Positions 46,001 through 56,923 of a stretch of DNA of 64,000 nucleotides are shown piece after piece (the stretch's first letter is position 1; every line of letters begins with the position of its first letter). The DNA is from Roridomyces roridus (taxonomy: Eukaryota > Basidiomycota > Agaricomycetes > Agaricales > Mycenaceae). Position numbers and translations under genes: made by a program. The notes under the pieces are model-generated. The model saw only the letters and a program-made list of their open reading frames with translations. It had not been told where the DNA came from and did no database searches. The stretch is from contig JARKIF010000006.1 of assembly GCA_029378245.1 (NCBI GenBank), positions 372,001 through 436,000 of the forward strand, in the 5' to 3' direction.

Positions 46001-49000
46001 CGATCAAATCAGAAGATACTGATACCCCCGGCGGGGATGCGAGCCGTGGGCAACATGTGACCGATTTGGGATGCAAGCTCACCGAAAGATGAGCGTGAGA
46101 TGTAAGTTGCCTGCAAAAAACCTGTAAAATCTTGCTAATTTTTGCACAATATATCGCCCATACGGAAGCAACAGACCGTGACGGGGTAATAGTAGCTCTG
46201 GATCAGGAAAAAGCCTATGATAAAATTGAGCATGACTATCTATGGAAAGCACTAAAGAGCTACAACATACCCGACGAGTTTATCAACGTAGTCAAGACAC
46301 TATACAGTGACGCGCACACAACGGTTATTGTGAATGGCATGATGTGCGACCGCCCCTTCAAGGTAACGAGGGGTGTACGGCAAGGAGACCCGCTCTCCTG
46401 CCTACTGTTTGACCTAGCAATCGAGCCCTTAGCGGAAGCCCTACGACAATCCAATCTGAACGGATACTCACTACCCGAACAACAGGAGCGGCTCATCTGC
46501 ACACTCTTTGCAGATGACACCATTGTATACCTCTCCGGCAATGACGACTTCGGCGCACTAGTCGAAATCCTTGAAGAATGGTGCATAGCTTCGGGCGCGA
46601 AATTTAATATTGGCAAGACAGAGATGATCCCGATAGGCAGCCCTGGAAAGAGAGACCGAATTAGAGCGACAAGATTCGTCAACGGCGCGAACGGAACGGT
46701 CATACCAAATCACATCAAAATCGCAGCAGAAGGCGAACCCATCCGGAGCCTGGGCGCATGGATCGGGAACGGGGTTGTCCAAGTTGACACCTGGTCCAGA
46801 ACATTAGAAAAGATAGATAAGTCCCTGGAGCACTGGGAACTCGGTCATCCGACAATGGAAGGAAGGCGTCTCATCATACTCATGGTGGTCGGAGGAATGA
46901 CGCAGTACCTAGCCAAAGTGCAAGGCATGCCGGCGGAAGTCGAGCGCAAACTTGAAAAACGAATCCGCAACTTCCTGTGGGCAGAAAAAACAAGTGTAAC
47001 GATAAATAAGGAGACTATATACGCACCCTGCGACGAAGGCGGCAAAGATCTCCTGGATATCATTGCCCGAAATGAAGCAATCACCATAACTTGGCTTAAA
47101 TCATACCTCAGCTTCGGCGAGGACCGCCCACTATGGGCATTCGTAGCTGACGAAATCCTGGCACACAATGCTCGAGGCGGAGACTTCTGTGTAGAGGAAG
47201 GCCTGCGTCGAAACATGTACCTTCAACAATGGCGCACAAACATACGGGACAAGGAACTCCCCACGGACCTGAAGAAGATGGTCAAAGCAGCCGACAAATA
47301 TAATGTGCAAATGGACGGACTTGCGATCTCGAGAAAGATCCAGCGAGACGCGGTCATCTGGTACCACATCAAATCCAACGCGACGAGAGACCTGTTCAAT
47401 CATGGAGAGCAAACCAAATGCCTGAAGAATAACCACAAAATCTGGACAGTAGGCGACACGGAAACCCTGGCGAGAAAACAGGGAACGGCACGACACACAA
47501 ACCGCAGAGACTGTTGATGCCACGCCTGCAGAGAAGTCAGACAATCATGCCCGAACTGCCAATCACCATGGAAGTGCTATAGGCTAGCGCGCACCCTGCT
47601 CGACTCGCTACAAGATAAATGGAATCCCATGATGCCCCAACCAGAGGACTATGAGAAAGAGGACCAAGACCAGACCGAGGTAGAGGGTGAAATCAAATTC
47701 GATACAAGGATAACAATTGAAGGCACGCTAGCCGACACGTTCAGAATCTTCGGTGAAGGGCTCGAAGGAGCACAAACTGCACCTGACACAAAACAGGAAC
47801 CTGAACCAGACGAGGAAGAGATCATAGTCTACACAGACGGCTCTGCATCCAGCAATGGGACAGCTGACGCCAGCGCGGGAGCTGGAATCTTCTTCGGCGA
47901 GGGTGACATCCGCAACCAAGCAATCCGCATCCCCGAAGAACTGGGCCCATCGAATCAAGTCGCGGAACTGGTCGCGATAAAAGAAGCGGTGACGCAGTGC
48001 CCGAACGATATACCACTAAAATGTATTAGCGACTCTAAATATGTCATAGACGGCCTGACACGGAACCTACGCAGGTGGGAAGATGAAGGTTTTCTTCGTA
48101 CCTCCAACGGCCACCTCATGCAAGCGACGGCAGCAAAAATCCGAGCCAGGAAAGCACCTACAACCTTCAAATGGGTCAAAGGACACAGCGGAACCCCGGG
48201 AAACGAGGGAGCTGATAAAATGGCAACTAAGGGACGTACCAAGACCCAACCCGACCTGATTGACCTGCATATCAACGCCGGTTTCCTCCTCCCAGGGGCC
48301 AAGCTAAAATGTATGACGCAGTCATTAGCATACAGAATAATCCAAAAGAAGAAGATGGAAGAGCCCCGATATCAAGAGCTTCTGGACAGAAGAGCCACCG
48401 CCAGAAACATGGCAGAAACACAGGCCACGGCAAAAGACCAAAACGGAATCACCCCATCTCCGGCGCAAGTCTGGAAATCACTGAAACACAAAGACCTACC
48501 GAAGAACATCCGGTTCTTTTTGTGGATGCTCATCCACGACGGCTACAAGGTCGGAGAATACTGGCAGCACATGTCCGGATACGAAGATCGAGGAGTGTGT
48601 GGAACCTGCGGAGGCACCGAATCAATGGAGCACATACTAATCAAGTGCAACGCACCTGGACAGAAGGAAATATGGGACCTATTCAGCGAGGTCTGGGAGA
48701 TGAAGAGCGGAGCCAAGACGCGCCCGAGCTTGGGCGAAATCATGGCATGCGGTGTAATCAAACGCGGCCCTCCCGGGAAGAAACCACAAACGGGAATGAC
48801 GCGCCTACACCGAATCCTGATAACCGAGTCTGCGTACTTGATATGGCGCCTGCGCAATGAGCGAGTTATCCAGGAATCCGGCCCAGCGGATGGTATAGAG
48901 ATTAAGAACAGATGGCTCAAGGCCATCAATGACAGATTACGGCTAGACTGTCTACTTGCCAATCCCGGCAAATTCGGCCCCAAGGCAACTCCTGAAAAGC

Positions 49001-49095
49001 TAGTAATCGAGACATGGCGCAAAATCATCAGAAACGAAGACCAGCTCCCGAAAAAATGGACACGGGAGGCCGGGGTTGTAGTGGGTATCGGCTAA
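43003..49095 (+). pseudogene. LINE ORF2: AP endonuclease, reverse transcriptase, RNase H, zinc finger; three lesions
   Basis: Apurinic-type endonuclease: SALNIKGIG, VVGEAHLND (catalytic Glu), GGDLNFVEDALDR, SRIDRIYVKR, TDHRM (43530-44270). RT: KAPGLDGINYEVWK, LNTDYKIFTKAL, HPNQAGFVPGR, VALDQEKAYDKIEHDYLW, RGVRQGDPLSCLLFDLAIEP and catalytic LFADDT (46503-46520). RNase H: YTDGSAS, VAELVAI, CISDSKYV, HSGTPGNEGADKMA (47829-48230). C-terminal finger: CGTCGGTESMEHILIKC (about 48604-48650). Lesions are a one-base loss near 43826-43832, a 731-bp insertion at 45422-46152, and an in-frame TGA at 47515-47517 just before a Cys-rich CHAC...CPNC segment. It would nick target DNA and copy the LINE RNA; dead here. 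Confidence 0.88.
45422..46152. mobile_element. 731-bp insertion in the LINE reverse transcriptase, AT-flanked
   Basis: Removing 45422-46152 and one AT rejoins AEVW-HIAHTEATDRDG in frame. The ends are weak inverted repeats (ATACTGTGCGCAAATT against the complement of AATTTTTGCACAATAT). More AT-rich than the LINE. No coding function is recognised; likely a short non-autonomous DNA element. Confidence 0.6.
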
Positions 49096-49382
49096 CGGAC
49101 GATGATAGGTGGCCTGCCATCTTGAGTCTGTGAGCTGGAGTCCCACACGACGCGCCTATCGAACGGCGTAAGTGCGGAACGCATTTCCTCGGTGTGGGTG
49201 ATCTGTCGATGGGCGGGGTTTCTAGTTTCCCCTCGCCACTTTAACAGCGCGGCATCATGACGACATGGTCGGTCAAGTGAACTGTCTGCAGTGATAGGCG
49301 TGCCGCTGCACACCTGGAGCAGACTCTAACACAGAAGGTTCTCCTCGGAAACCTCAATAAATGCCACAATCTTGCGCTCCAC

Positions 49383-49410
<28 letters not shown>

Positions 49411-49413
<3 letters not shown>

Positions 49414-49425
49414 AGTGCGGGAACC
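49411..49425. repeat. LINE target-site duplication, right copy
   Basis: GAGAGTGCGGGAACC, identical to 39092-39106. Confidence 0.9.
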
Positions 49426-51477
49426 AGGTGCCAGCGAATCTGGGTCAAGCGTGGTGAGATTGACTCGCATGAAGTGTGTAGGAGCACCAATCCCGCATAC
49501 TCTGTGCTTTGTGAGATGGGTTCAGCGTCTGGAGACACACTTGAGCGAGTATCGGTGTCCATGGGAGATGGTGGTGAGAGCAGGAAGGTGAGAAGCGCCG
49601 CACAGCCTTGAGGCTGTTGTTGGGCTGTTCCCAATCTGTCTCTTGTTCTGCGCTTCGTTTGTCTCTGTCTGGAAATTAAAATTATTTGGTGAGGCAGCCA
49701 CAGAAATTCGCGTGGGGGTGGAGGAGCAGCGGAAGGTTCAACTTCCCAAACCGCTGATCTCCAGGTTGTAGGGCGATGGTGAGGCTGAGAATGAACCCAA
49801 AATGGAGACGCCAGACGAGGGCATCACCCACGGCTAACCCAACAAATCAGCGGCGACTTTCAGTCAATAGAATATTCCAGCTGCAGCAAGTAGAAGCAGT
49901 GTCCGGGTGCTGAACTGTTTACCACGGCCTGGCCCAAGATGCAACGTTGAAGTGTCAGTCCAAAACCAAGAATTCGAGAAATGTACAGCTCGCAGATTGC
50001 CGACAGTTGGGAGGATTAAATCCGTGCGAGAATTCTGACACCGGGGAATTGACTCGAGTTGGAAACAGACCAAGAATCGGGCATGAAACAGAATGGGAGT
50101 CAGGATCAGCACTGCGGAACAAGGTTTTCGCGGGCAGCTATGAGAAGTCACAGAGTAATATTCGATAGTTGAACTGGGCAGACCTCAGCGGTGATGCATG
50201 AATGGTGCAGTCCGACACCCAGCTGTATACGGGGTCGTCACAAGGCAAGGCCATACCATGACGATGGTAGATGAGGGAAATATCGGCGCAATTGCTGAAA
50301 GATAAACAGGGAGCCCAAGGCGGCGATCATCCTACAACCCAAACCCAGGCCTCCAATGGGAGTTTGGAAGTATCGGTGGCACATGTAAGAAGCGAACGGG
50401 AGATTGCAGAAATATGGGTTCGTAGACATCGAGACACTCGTATGCAGGACAGAGAGTTGAGCACCTGAGATCCCGATAGAAAGGCAAATCTACCGTATCA
50501 AACATATGTACACAGCCGTCGAACGCAGAAATAGTAGGAGATCACGAAAGAACGAGCAAGTAGGGCCAAGCCGGAATAGGTGCCCATGAAGTTGACGGAT
50601 GGGAAGAGTATAATTCTGTATGTTTGCGCCGATAGAGGCACACTCGGAGCTACCCTGTTTGTCACTGGACCACCTGATAGCGCCCGAGATCGTTGGGATA
50701 CTTTAGCAGATATGATCCCGACTCGCAAGGTTTGGCTAGAATTTCTACTGATATTCTGGGGAGGCAAATCAAATACACCCCCAGTGTTGCCCTCGAAATG
50801 AGGATGTCCCAGAGACGGCTTGGAATCATGAATGTGAAGCATCGAAGTTGGGAACGAAGGATGTGAAGTCTCGTAGCCAAAGGAAGTGCCAGGTCAATCA
50901 AATTACCTATTGCTGGACTCGGCCCTGAGCGGCAGCAGAAGTTTGGAACGAAGAGTGTTCGATGAATCAGGTGCACATGAAGTGCCCAATCCAATAAGGC
51001 ATAGATTGCGGCGAAAATTCCGGTGGATGATCAGTGCACAAAGACACCTTCAGTCACCGGCAGTATCTCGATGCGATCGTACAAGCTAGAGCGCATAGGT
51101 AACTTGCAGGGAGGGTATGCTCTCGACTCAATGACCCGGATCGACATGAACCGTGCCCTCCATGACAACATTGAACGAACATCTGCAGAAGAAGACGAAA
51201 GGAACCAGCACATTATACTGTCTCGAGGAATTGAACAGTTCTGATAGTGGGAACAGGGACCGCTTGAAGGCCATTTACCAGGAGAAATTGTGCTGTAAAT
51301 ACCGGAGACAGAAGAAAAAGGATGAATGAGCCCTCAATAAGCCCACATGCGAATAAAGAGAGCTTATGCAGGGACACAGATATTGGAGGATGATTATCCA
51401 ACAAAACTCCATGCCTGACTCGAATGAGGATGGAAGTGAAATATCTGTTGAAGGGAACTCCATGCACAAATTGAATG
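49426..51477. other. intergenic, no gene recognised
   Basis: It starts with host sequence that was next to the kinase-like gene before the LINE came in (minus strand about 49575-49426 reads toward that gene and could hold its first exon or promoter). The remaining frames, such as 50498-50842 and 50662-50994 on the minus strand, show no family features. Confidence 0.4.
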
Positions 51478-52073
51478 CATCGGGAACTCAATGCCCATAA
51501 CAAATGCAAGGGGAGCATGCCAAGGGAACTAAATGCCCGCAAAGAATGGGAACTGGATGCCCAACAAATAAATGGGAACTATATGCCCGCAAAGAATGGG
51601 AACTATATGCCCGAATAATTGGGAACTAGATGCCCGTTAAAATATGCCCGACAAAGGATGGGAACTCGATGCCCGAAAACAATGGGAACTAGATGCCCGA
51701 AAGGAATGGGAGCTAGATGCCCAAAACAAATGGGAACTCGATGCCTGTAACAAATGGGAACTTGATGCCCGTAAAGAGTGGGAACTAGATGCCCGTAAAA
51801 AGTGGGAACTAGATGCCCGAATGAAGATGGGAACTGGATGCCCATAAAAAGTGGGAACTAGATGCCCGAATGAAGATGGGAACTCGATGCCCGTAAAGAA
51901 TGGGACTAGATGCCCGTAATGAATGGGAACTTGATGCCCGTAACAAATGGGAACTGGATGCCCAAGAAATAATGGGAACTCGATGCCCGAAAAAGTATGG
52001 GAACTCGATGCCCGAATGAATGAATTGGGAACTTGATGCCCGTAACAAATGAATGGGGAACTCGATTCCCGTG
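51478..52073 (+). repeat. 24-bp tandem array (GGGAACTAGATGCCCGTAAA-type)
   Basis: Twenty-odd units near TGGGAACTAGATGCCCGTAA plus AGAA, mostly 24 bp with some 22-39 bp variants. A 24-bp period keeps frames open, giving octapeptides WELDARKE on plus and GHLVPIxY on minus. There is no start, terminus or splice context for a gene, so I treat it as a minisatellite, possibly a transposon subterminal array. Confidence 0.85.
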
Positions 52074-53684
52074 GTAAATTGAATGGGTGGGACACTCACC
52101 TAAGGTATAAACCATCCCAAAGCTTCGTCTCGAACTCCAACAGAACTGTATCCAAACTGTGCAGATAGTGAAGCCAGATACCAGAAATAGTGAGACCGTT
52201 GACTGTGAGCTGAGTCCCAGGGTTCAGTGCAGCCACAGGCTGGAGCTAGAAGACGATTTCGAGAGCGTAAGAAAGGCACACACTTCATAGCAGGGTACAC
52301 GAAGACGATCTTGATGGCGTAAGAACGGCGAGCTCTCGAAAGCGGTAGGCGAAGGGTGCTCTCAATGGCGCAGGAAGAGGCGGCGTGAATGGCGTCAGAT
52401 GAGCTACCCTCCGTAGGTAAACAGTGCCGTTGGAAGGGGTGGGATGCTTCTATAGCGGCAGGCACTCCGAGAAAACATCGACGACACCAGGTGTTTTGGG
52501 AGGTACCAGGCAGCGAGGAAGAAACAAACGAGTAGTACTCACCTCCTGCCCTGTGTTAACGACTCTAGGTTGCCCCATCTAATTGTGTCGATGAATGGCC
52601 GTTGGCGCGGAAAGAACGTAGCGGAGCAAGTGTATCCAAGCATGAGATGAGCCAGATGAGGCCTTGCCGGGCAAGAATGCAACAGAAGGGAGCAACGGCA
52701 ACCAGAGAAAAGATTGGAAGATGTTGGAGGGTGGATTCGCGGCTGTAGCCCGCTCCGCTATGGAGAGTGGTCGTGATGTGAAGAGAAGAAGGCCCGGATC
52801 AGTGATCACTGTCACTCCGCTGTCACAGGAATCCGTACTGATTTCGCAAGCTCATCAGTACTTCACAAGTGGTTCCCGGGCGGAGACCTTGAGGCTTGGA
52901 TAGACGCACCGTCAAATCATCCCGGATTGCCGAGTTCGGGCAAGTTCACAGCGCAGGGAAAGACTCAAAGCAATCGACTGTCGGTGGTGGTAAGAGAGAA
53001 GGGGCAATTGATCGATTGATGGGGTGATTTCGGACTGGAATGTCCGAGTCTGCTCGTTGGGTACATTGTGGAGTGCTCTGTGCTATCCTGTCTCTCATTC
53101 GCCGTCAGCCCTGCTGACTGCCTGCCACTGACTGGCGTCTCGTTCGATTCGGTGTCAGGCTGTCAGCACCTATGTCGGCCCCGGGGTGCGATCCTTTTTT
53201 TTGGCACTCTGAAGCCCAATGGATTGAGCACCAGTATCCTATATTAACTGACTGGACTGACGACTGCCTCATTCCAACTCGATTGGAGCATCAAACATTC
53301 CCTGTCTATCAACCATTCTTACATTGCGCTCGTGCTGGCTAGCCGAGCCAGTGTCCTCTGTTCGCTGGCTTCTGGTTCGATTCCAAGCGCCGGAAGAGGA
53401 GTGGGAAGGCGATGTTTCCACACTTCTCAAGGCCGACGCGTGTACATCCGAGATCTGAGAAGCCTTCGAACGTCTATTGGCCGTGAGTTAGTCGATGAGC
53501 CCCGGTAGGTGAGTTGCTCTAGATCTCACAAGGGACAAAGCTATTGGTTCAATGAAATGGTGACTTGCTTGACAGCAGATCAACAATCACCTGCTTCCGC
53601 GGTTATCAGCCGGGATTCGGAATGCGGAGTCCTAATGTGTCGAACCACCGAGTGAAATCCATTTCACAAACAGGCGCGCGAAGT
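52074..53684. other. intergenic with tRNA-like repeats
   Basis: No gene recognised. Pol III-like units at about 53130 (CTGGCGTCTCGTTCGATTCG then GATCCTTTTTTTTGGCA) and about 53330-53390 (GTGCTGGCTAGCCGAG then CTGGTTCGATTCCAAG). Confidence 0.4.
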
Positions 53685-55362
53685 TCAAGTTACACGAATG
53701 GGAGCTACATAGCCCGTGACCGATTTTTTACCAATAGGAAATCCTTGAGAGCAGAATGCTGACTGGTTGCCAATAATACTGCGCATTTTCAAAGTCCAGC
53801 CCATTCCCAAGGTCATACTCCGCCCAAGTCCTCCGCCTTGTCCTGTCCGGAGCTGTTGGTAGTTGTATGTGTGCCATTGTTGGCCATTCGGATCCCAGTG
53901 GACACCTGTGGAATATATATATCTCAACTTCTGGATTAAAAAAAAAAGAAAATTGTGTTACCAATGACACCTGAGTGGGTACTTCCATTGTGCGCAGAGT
54001 CGATCTCCCATTCAAACTAAATGCAAGTCAAGTTAGCATTAATGCAGTAGGCAAAGCAAATCTTGTTAGCGCACTTTGCAAGCAGTGAGTTGGAAAAAAC
54101 TGCCCATCCTAAGTTATCTGACAGCGATTCTGAAAAAGAGACGTACCTCTGGTCCCAGTAATATAAATTGCCAGCCAAACAACTGAGATATGGTATTTGA
54201 GTCAGCGCTTGGCTTGAGAATAAAAGGCTTGACCCTACAATTGTGTCCCATTGCCGCGAACTGACGGATGATGAGTGAGATAAGTACCGCGTATTGAAAA
54301 ATTTATTACTTACGAAGATCAAGGTCAAGAATGCCCAAGCACTAGTGCATTGATCAACGACGAAAATGCCCAAAGAAAGGAAAGAGAATAAATTACCTGG
54401 TCATCATTCCGGTTTCTGGGATAGTCAAGTGATAAGCGCGAGAGGCCACCGCGGGCAAACTACACACCTAACGACCACATGATGAGTTTATCCACCAACG
54501 GAATGGTTCTGGATGAAAGTCAATGGAGTGGAGAGAACATTGAAAACACCCACCGCTTGTGAATCTCATTTCGCTGTCTGAACAACAGATAGACCAACGA
54601 TATTGTGATCCCAATATCGTTCGCAGATCCAACCGCCCAGACGCTATTCATCAGCCATCCAATTTGCATCTCATACACGGGAAGGGAGGTCATTTTGACG
54701 CCGGTAACAAAAATTCCGACGCATCCGATAAGACGGATCGTGGAAATGCCCCAGAAGATACCAGGGAGGATGATTCGCTTGCCTCCGACGATATAAATTC
54801 TGTAGGCAAAGAATCCCTGAACTGTTGATACCGTGGTTCAAAGCCCGTGATGGGAGGAGAGAAAATTGGGCTACGCACCTGCCGACGTGATAACACTTGC
54901 CAACAGGACAGCAGTATCGAGTGTGAACGGCACAGCTTCGACCAAACGCTCGGCGTTTCCAAAGTTTGAGATGGTGTAGAAGTAGAGCGTGTGCCCGACA
55001 CACGCCGAGTGGCTAGCTTCACAGGTCCTGGAAAAAGAATTCAGAAGAGGGAGTCTCCGTCAAAGTAAACAGGCGATTCGCACCAGACGAATGCAACCTG
55101 GTGGGTCGTATGTAGGATGAGCTGTGTTGTTTCATGATCAGCGGCTGGCGAACGCACAAGAAGTTTCAGTTTCCAGTCGTCCTCCGGGAAACGAGTGAAG
55201 TAGATGTACAACTGTGTTGTCGTGACTCCGAAGAGGAGGTAGGATATGAGGACACCGAGCTCCAAGGCACCTGTGGGTTCTTGGGATGAGCACTTCGACG
55301 GTTGAACAGAACATCTCCTTTAACTCGCCTAGTGTCGGACCAACATTAATGAGGGCTGGCAT
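53685..55362 (-). CDS. DUF6534-type seven-transmembrane protein, copy 1, with splice-site drift
   Basis: Exons on the minus strand mirror those of the 58319 gene: 55362-55329, 55270-55158, 55097-55084 (14 nt), 55027-54879, 54821-54554, 54508-54468, 54415-54397 (19 nt), 54341-54314, 54260-54239, 54182-54147, 54099-54075, then the last part to 53685. Helical blocks include ELGVLISYLLFGVTTTQLYI, HTLYFYTISNFGNAERLVEA, LLASVITSA, QGFFAYRIYIVGG and WLMNSVWAVGSANDIG, then SNSLLA-LNGRST. The family is a fungal orphan receptor-like 7TM group. Intron 1 begins GC, not GT. The acceptor before 54341 is shifted by 6 nt against copy 2. The last exon has a poly-T tract that shifts the frame unless a 31-nt piece is removed. 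Possibly functional, possibly decaying. Confidence 0.72.
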
Positions 55363-55383
55363 GCTTGGGGGACGGACGATGGG

Positions 55384-55616
55384 GGTACTTGGAATAGGTT
55401 GAGACCCGTCACGTCTTGTAGGGGTCGAATGGGAGTGGGAACGCATTCCGTTCCAGATCTTCCATCTGATATTCACACCACGGATGGATTAAGAACTGGC
55501 ATACTTGGGAGAAGGATGTTGGGGGATACTTGGAATAGGTTGAGACCTGTCACGTCTTGTATGTCAAAGGGAGTGGGAACGCATCCCGTTCCCGGTCTTC
55601 CATCTGATATCCACGG
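55384..55616 (+). repeat. direct repeat of about 95 bp, two copies
   Basis: 55384-55482 and 55526-55616 share TACTTGGAATAGGTTGAGAC, GTCACGTCTTGTA and GGGAGTGGGAACGCA..TCCATCTGATAT, about 85% by eye. They lie upstream of 7TM copy 1 (which starts at 55362, minus) and could be promoter duplications. Confidence 0.65.
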
Positions 55617-55838
55617 GAAGATACCGGCTTCTGAGCTTGCTCCCAGCCCTGGCAGCTAGGAAGTATTGCAGCTACAGTCCCCGGGAAAATCACTGAGTAA
55701 TGGCTCACTTGATAGTACACTTGCAGTTTTTCTACAGCGCGCCAGGTCAGTATTGAAATAGATGGTAATGCACCCCATACTATTGTTGTCTGTTCTCCCT
55801 CAGTTTCGAAGTCAGGGGCGAGGAAGATGTCGGGAAAG

Positions 55839-55876
55839 TGACAGATTTCCCCGGATTCTCAAGGGGAAATCTGTCA
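55839..55876. repeat. perfect 14-bp inverted repeat (TGACAGATTTCCCC)
   Basis: TGACAGATTTCCCC (55839-55852), a 10-nt loop, and GGGGAAATCTGTCA (55863-55876). The right arm recurs as GGGGAAAATCTGTCAT at 58045-58060 and GGGAAAATCTGTCA at 60577-60590, both near membrane-protein genes. Confidence 0.75.
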
Positions 55877-56039
55877 TGCTGCCAGTTGGGTTCTATGTCA
55901 GTCCCAGAATATGATTGCAGCGTGACCAAGGAGTGCGAAATCAATCTGTAATACACGGTCTGACGATGCTGGAAGCCAAGAATACCGAGTACTGATGACG
56001 AGTGTAATATTGCCTGGCCCGGCGCAGTAATACATCACC

Positions 56040-56210
56040 ACCTCATCATCGTATACGCTCCTCGAAGCTGCGACGGTGTTTTTGTGGTGTCGGGGTTCGA
56101 GATGCTACCGAGACTCGAGATCGGGCCAGGGTGACTTGGAGAGCCAACGAGTGATCTGGGGAGAAACGTTGACAGATTGGGACAAGATTGGGAACGTGTT
56201 TTTGCAATTG
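56040..56210 (+). pseudogene. relic of the small two-helix membrane protein family
   Basis: SYTLLEAATVFLWCRG, DLESQRV (frame 1) and WERVFAIV (a different frame, about 56175-56198) match the 30591 and 24239 genes. The N-terminal helix is absent and the frame shifts, so it is a 5'-truncated dead copy. Confidence 0.6.
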
Positions 56211-56279
56211 TCTAAGGTCTTCGGAGAATTTCGACGGATTGCATTCGCAGTAGCACGGAACCTGTTTGATTCGACTTGA

Positions 56280-56923
56280 TTTCGAGAATACAAGTGTCGC
56301 CGTGTGACCCGTGTCGCCTTGACTGCTAGTTCACACGCGGCGTGGAATACGGTCGTCCGAGTGAAGGAAAGGTAAGTATGTGAATGCAAAGAAACAACGG
56401 CGGCGCACGTCGTTTTTGAGCGGCTCAGAAGCACCGACTCCGCTCATCCAGCATCCAGCTATGACACCACTTTGGAAGCGTGATATTTCCGGGCTTCAGG
56501 ACATGGACCTCTGATAAAAAGAAATGTCGGGGAGGTGAGTCGAATGCCGCGGCCAGAGTAAAACACCCAGAAGCCAGGCTCAGGACACAAGTGAGGCGCA
56601 GGGCTGAGGGCGGAATGCGTGCGCCGTCCAGGCATGTGGCCGGGGTGCTGGTCCATAGGTTGAGTCGGAATGGATTCTCGAGATACCGCACTATGTCCTA
56701 GGGAGTCGGAGGTTGAGAGAGAGAGGGCGTAGCTATCGGGAGAGGAATTGGGAGGAATAAAGAGGAGTCAGCTGTCAAACCCGCTCTTTGCCGATCAAGC
56801 CGATCCGAATCGGGGTGTCACGTGTGTTTTGGACGGCAAGGGAACGGGCCAACAACGGGCACCAATCGCCGTCGTGAGTTTTTCGCGTTTCGTCTCCCTC
56901 CGTTGCCGTCCTCCCTCCAGCTC
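56280..56923. other. intergenic, upstream of the 56924 gene
   Basis: No gene recognised. It should hold the promoter of the following gene. Confidence 0.4.

Larger units (their letters stand above)
39107..49410 (+). mobile_element. full-length non-LTR retrotransposon (APE-RT-RNase H, Tad1/I-type), 10.3 kb including two insertions
   Basis: Starts with GGGG just after the left TSD copy and ends in about 28 A residues (49383-49410) followed by the right TSD copy, so the 5' end is complete, not truncated. ORF1 is at 39572-42628 and ORF2 at 43003-49095. Without the two insertions (1520 + 7 bp and 731 + 2 bp) the element is about 8.0 kb. Domain order endonuclease, reverse transcriptase, RNase H and C-terminal zinc finger fits the I/Tad1 group of fungal LINEs. 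Both ORFs are damaged (lost start, one frameshift, one stop), so it is inactive. It inserted at the 5' side of the kinase-like gene. Confidence 0.92.

Noticed and set aside
43003..49095. Possibility that the frame changes in LINE ORF2 are introns
   Set aside because: The breaks are a single missing base, an AT-flanked insertion and a TGA in frame; none has donor and acceptor sites at the right places.
51637..52095. 152-codon minus-strand GHLVPI repeat protein
   Set aside because: Product of the 24-bp tandem array, without start context, ending or splice sites.
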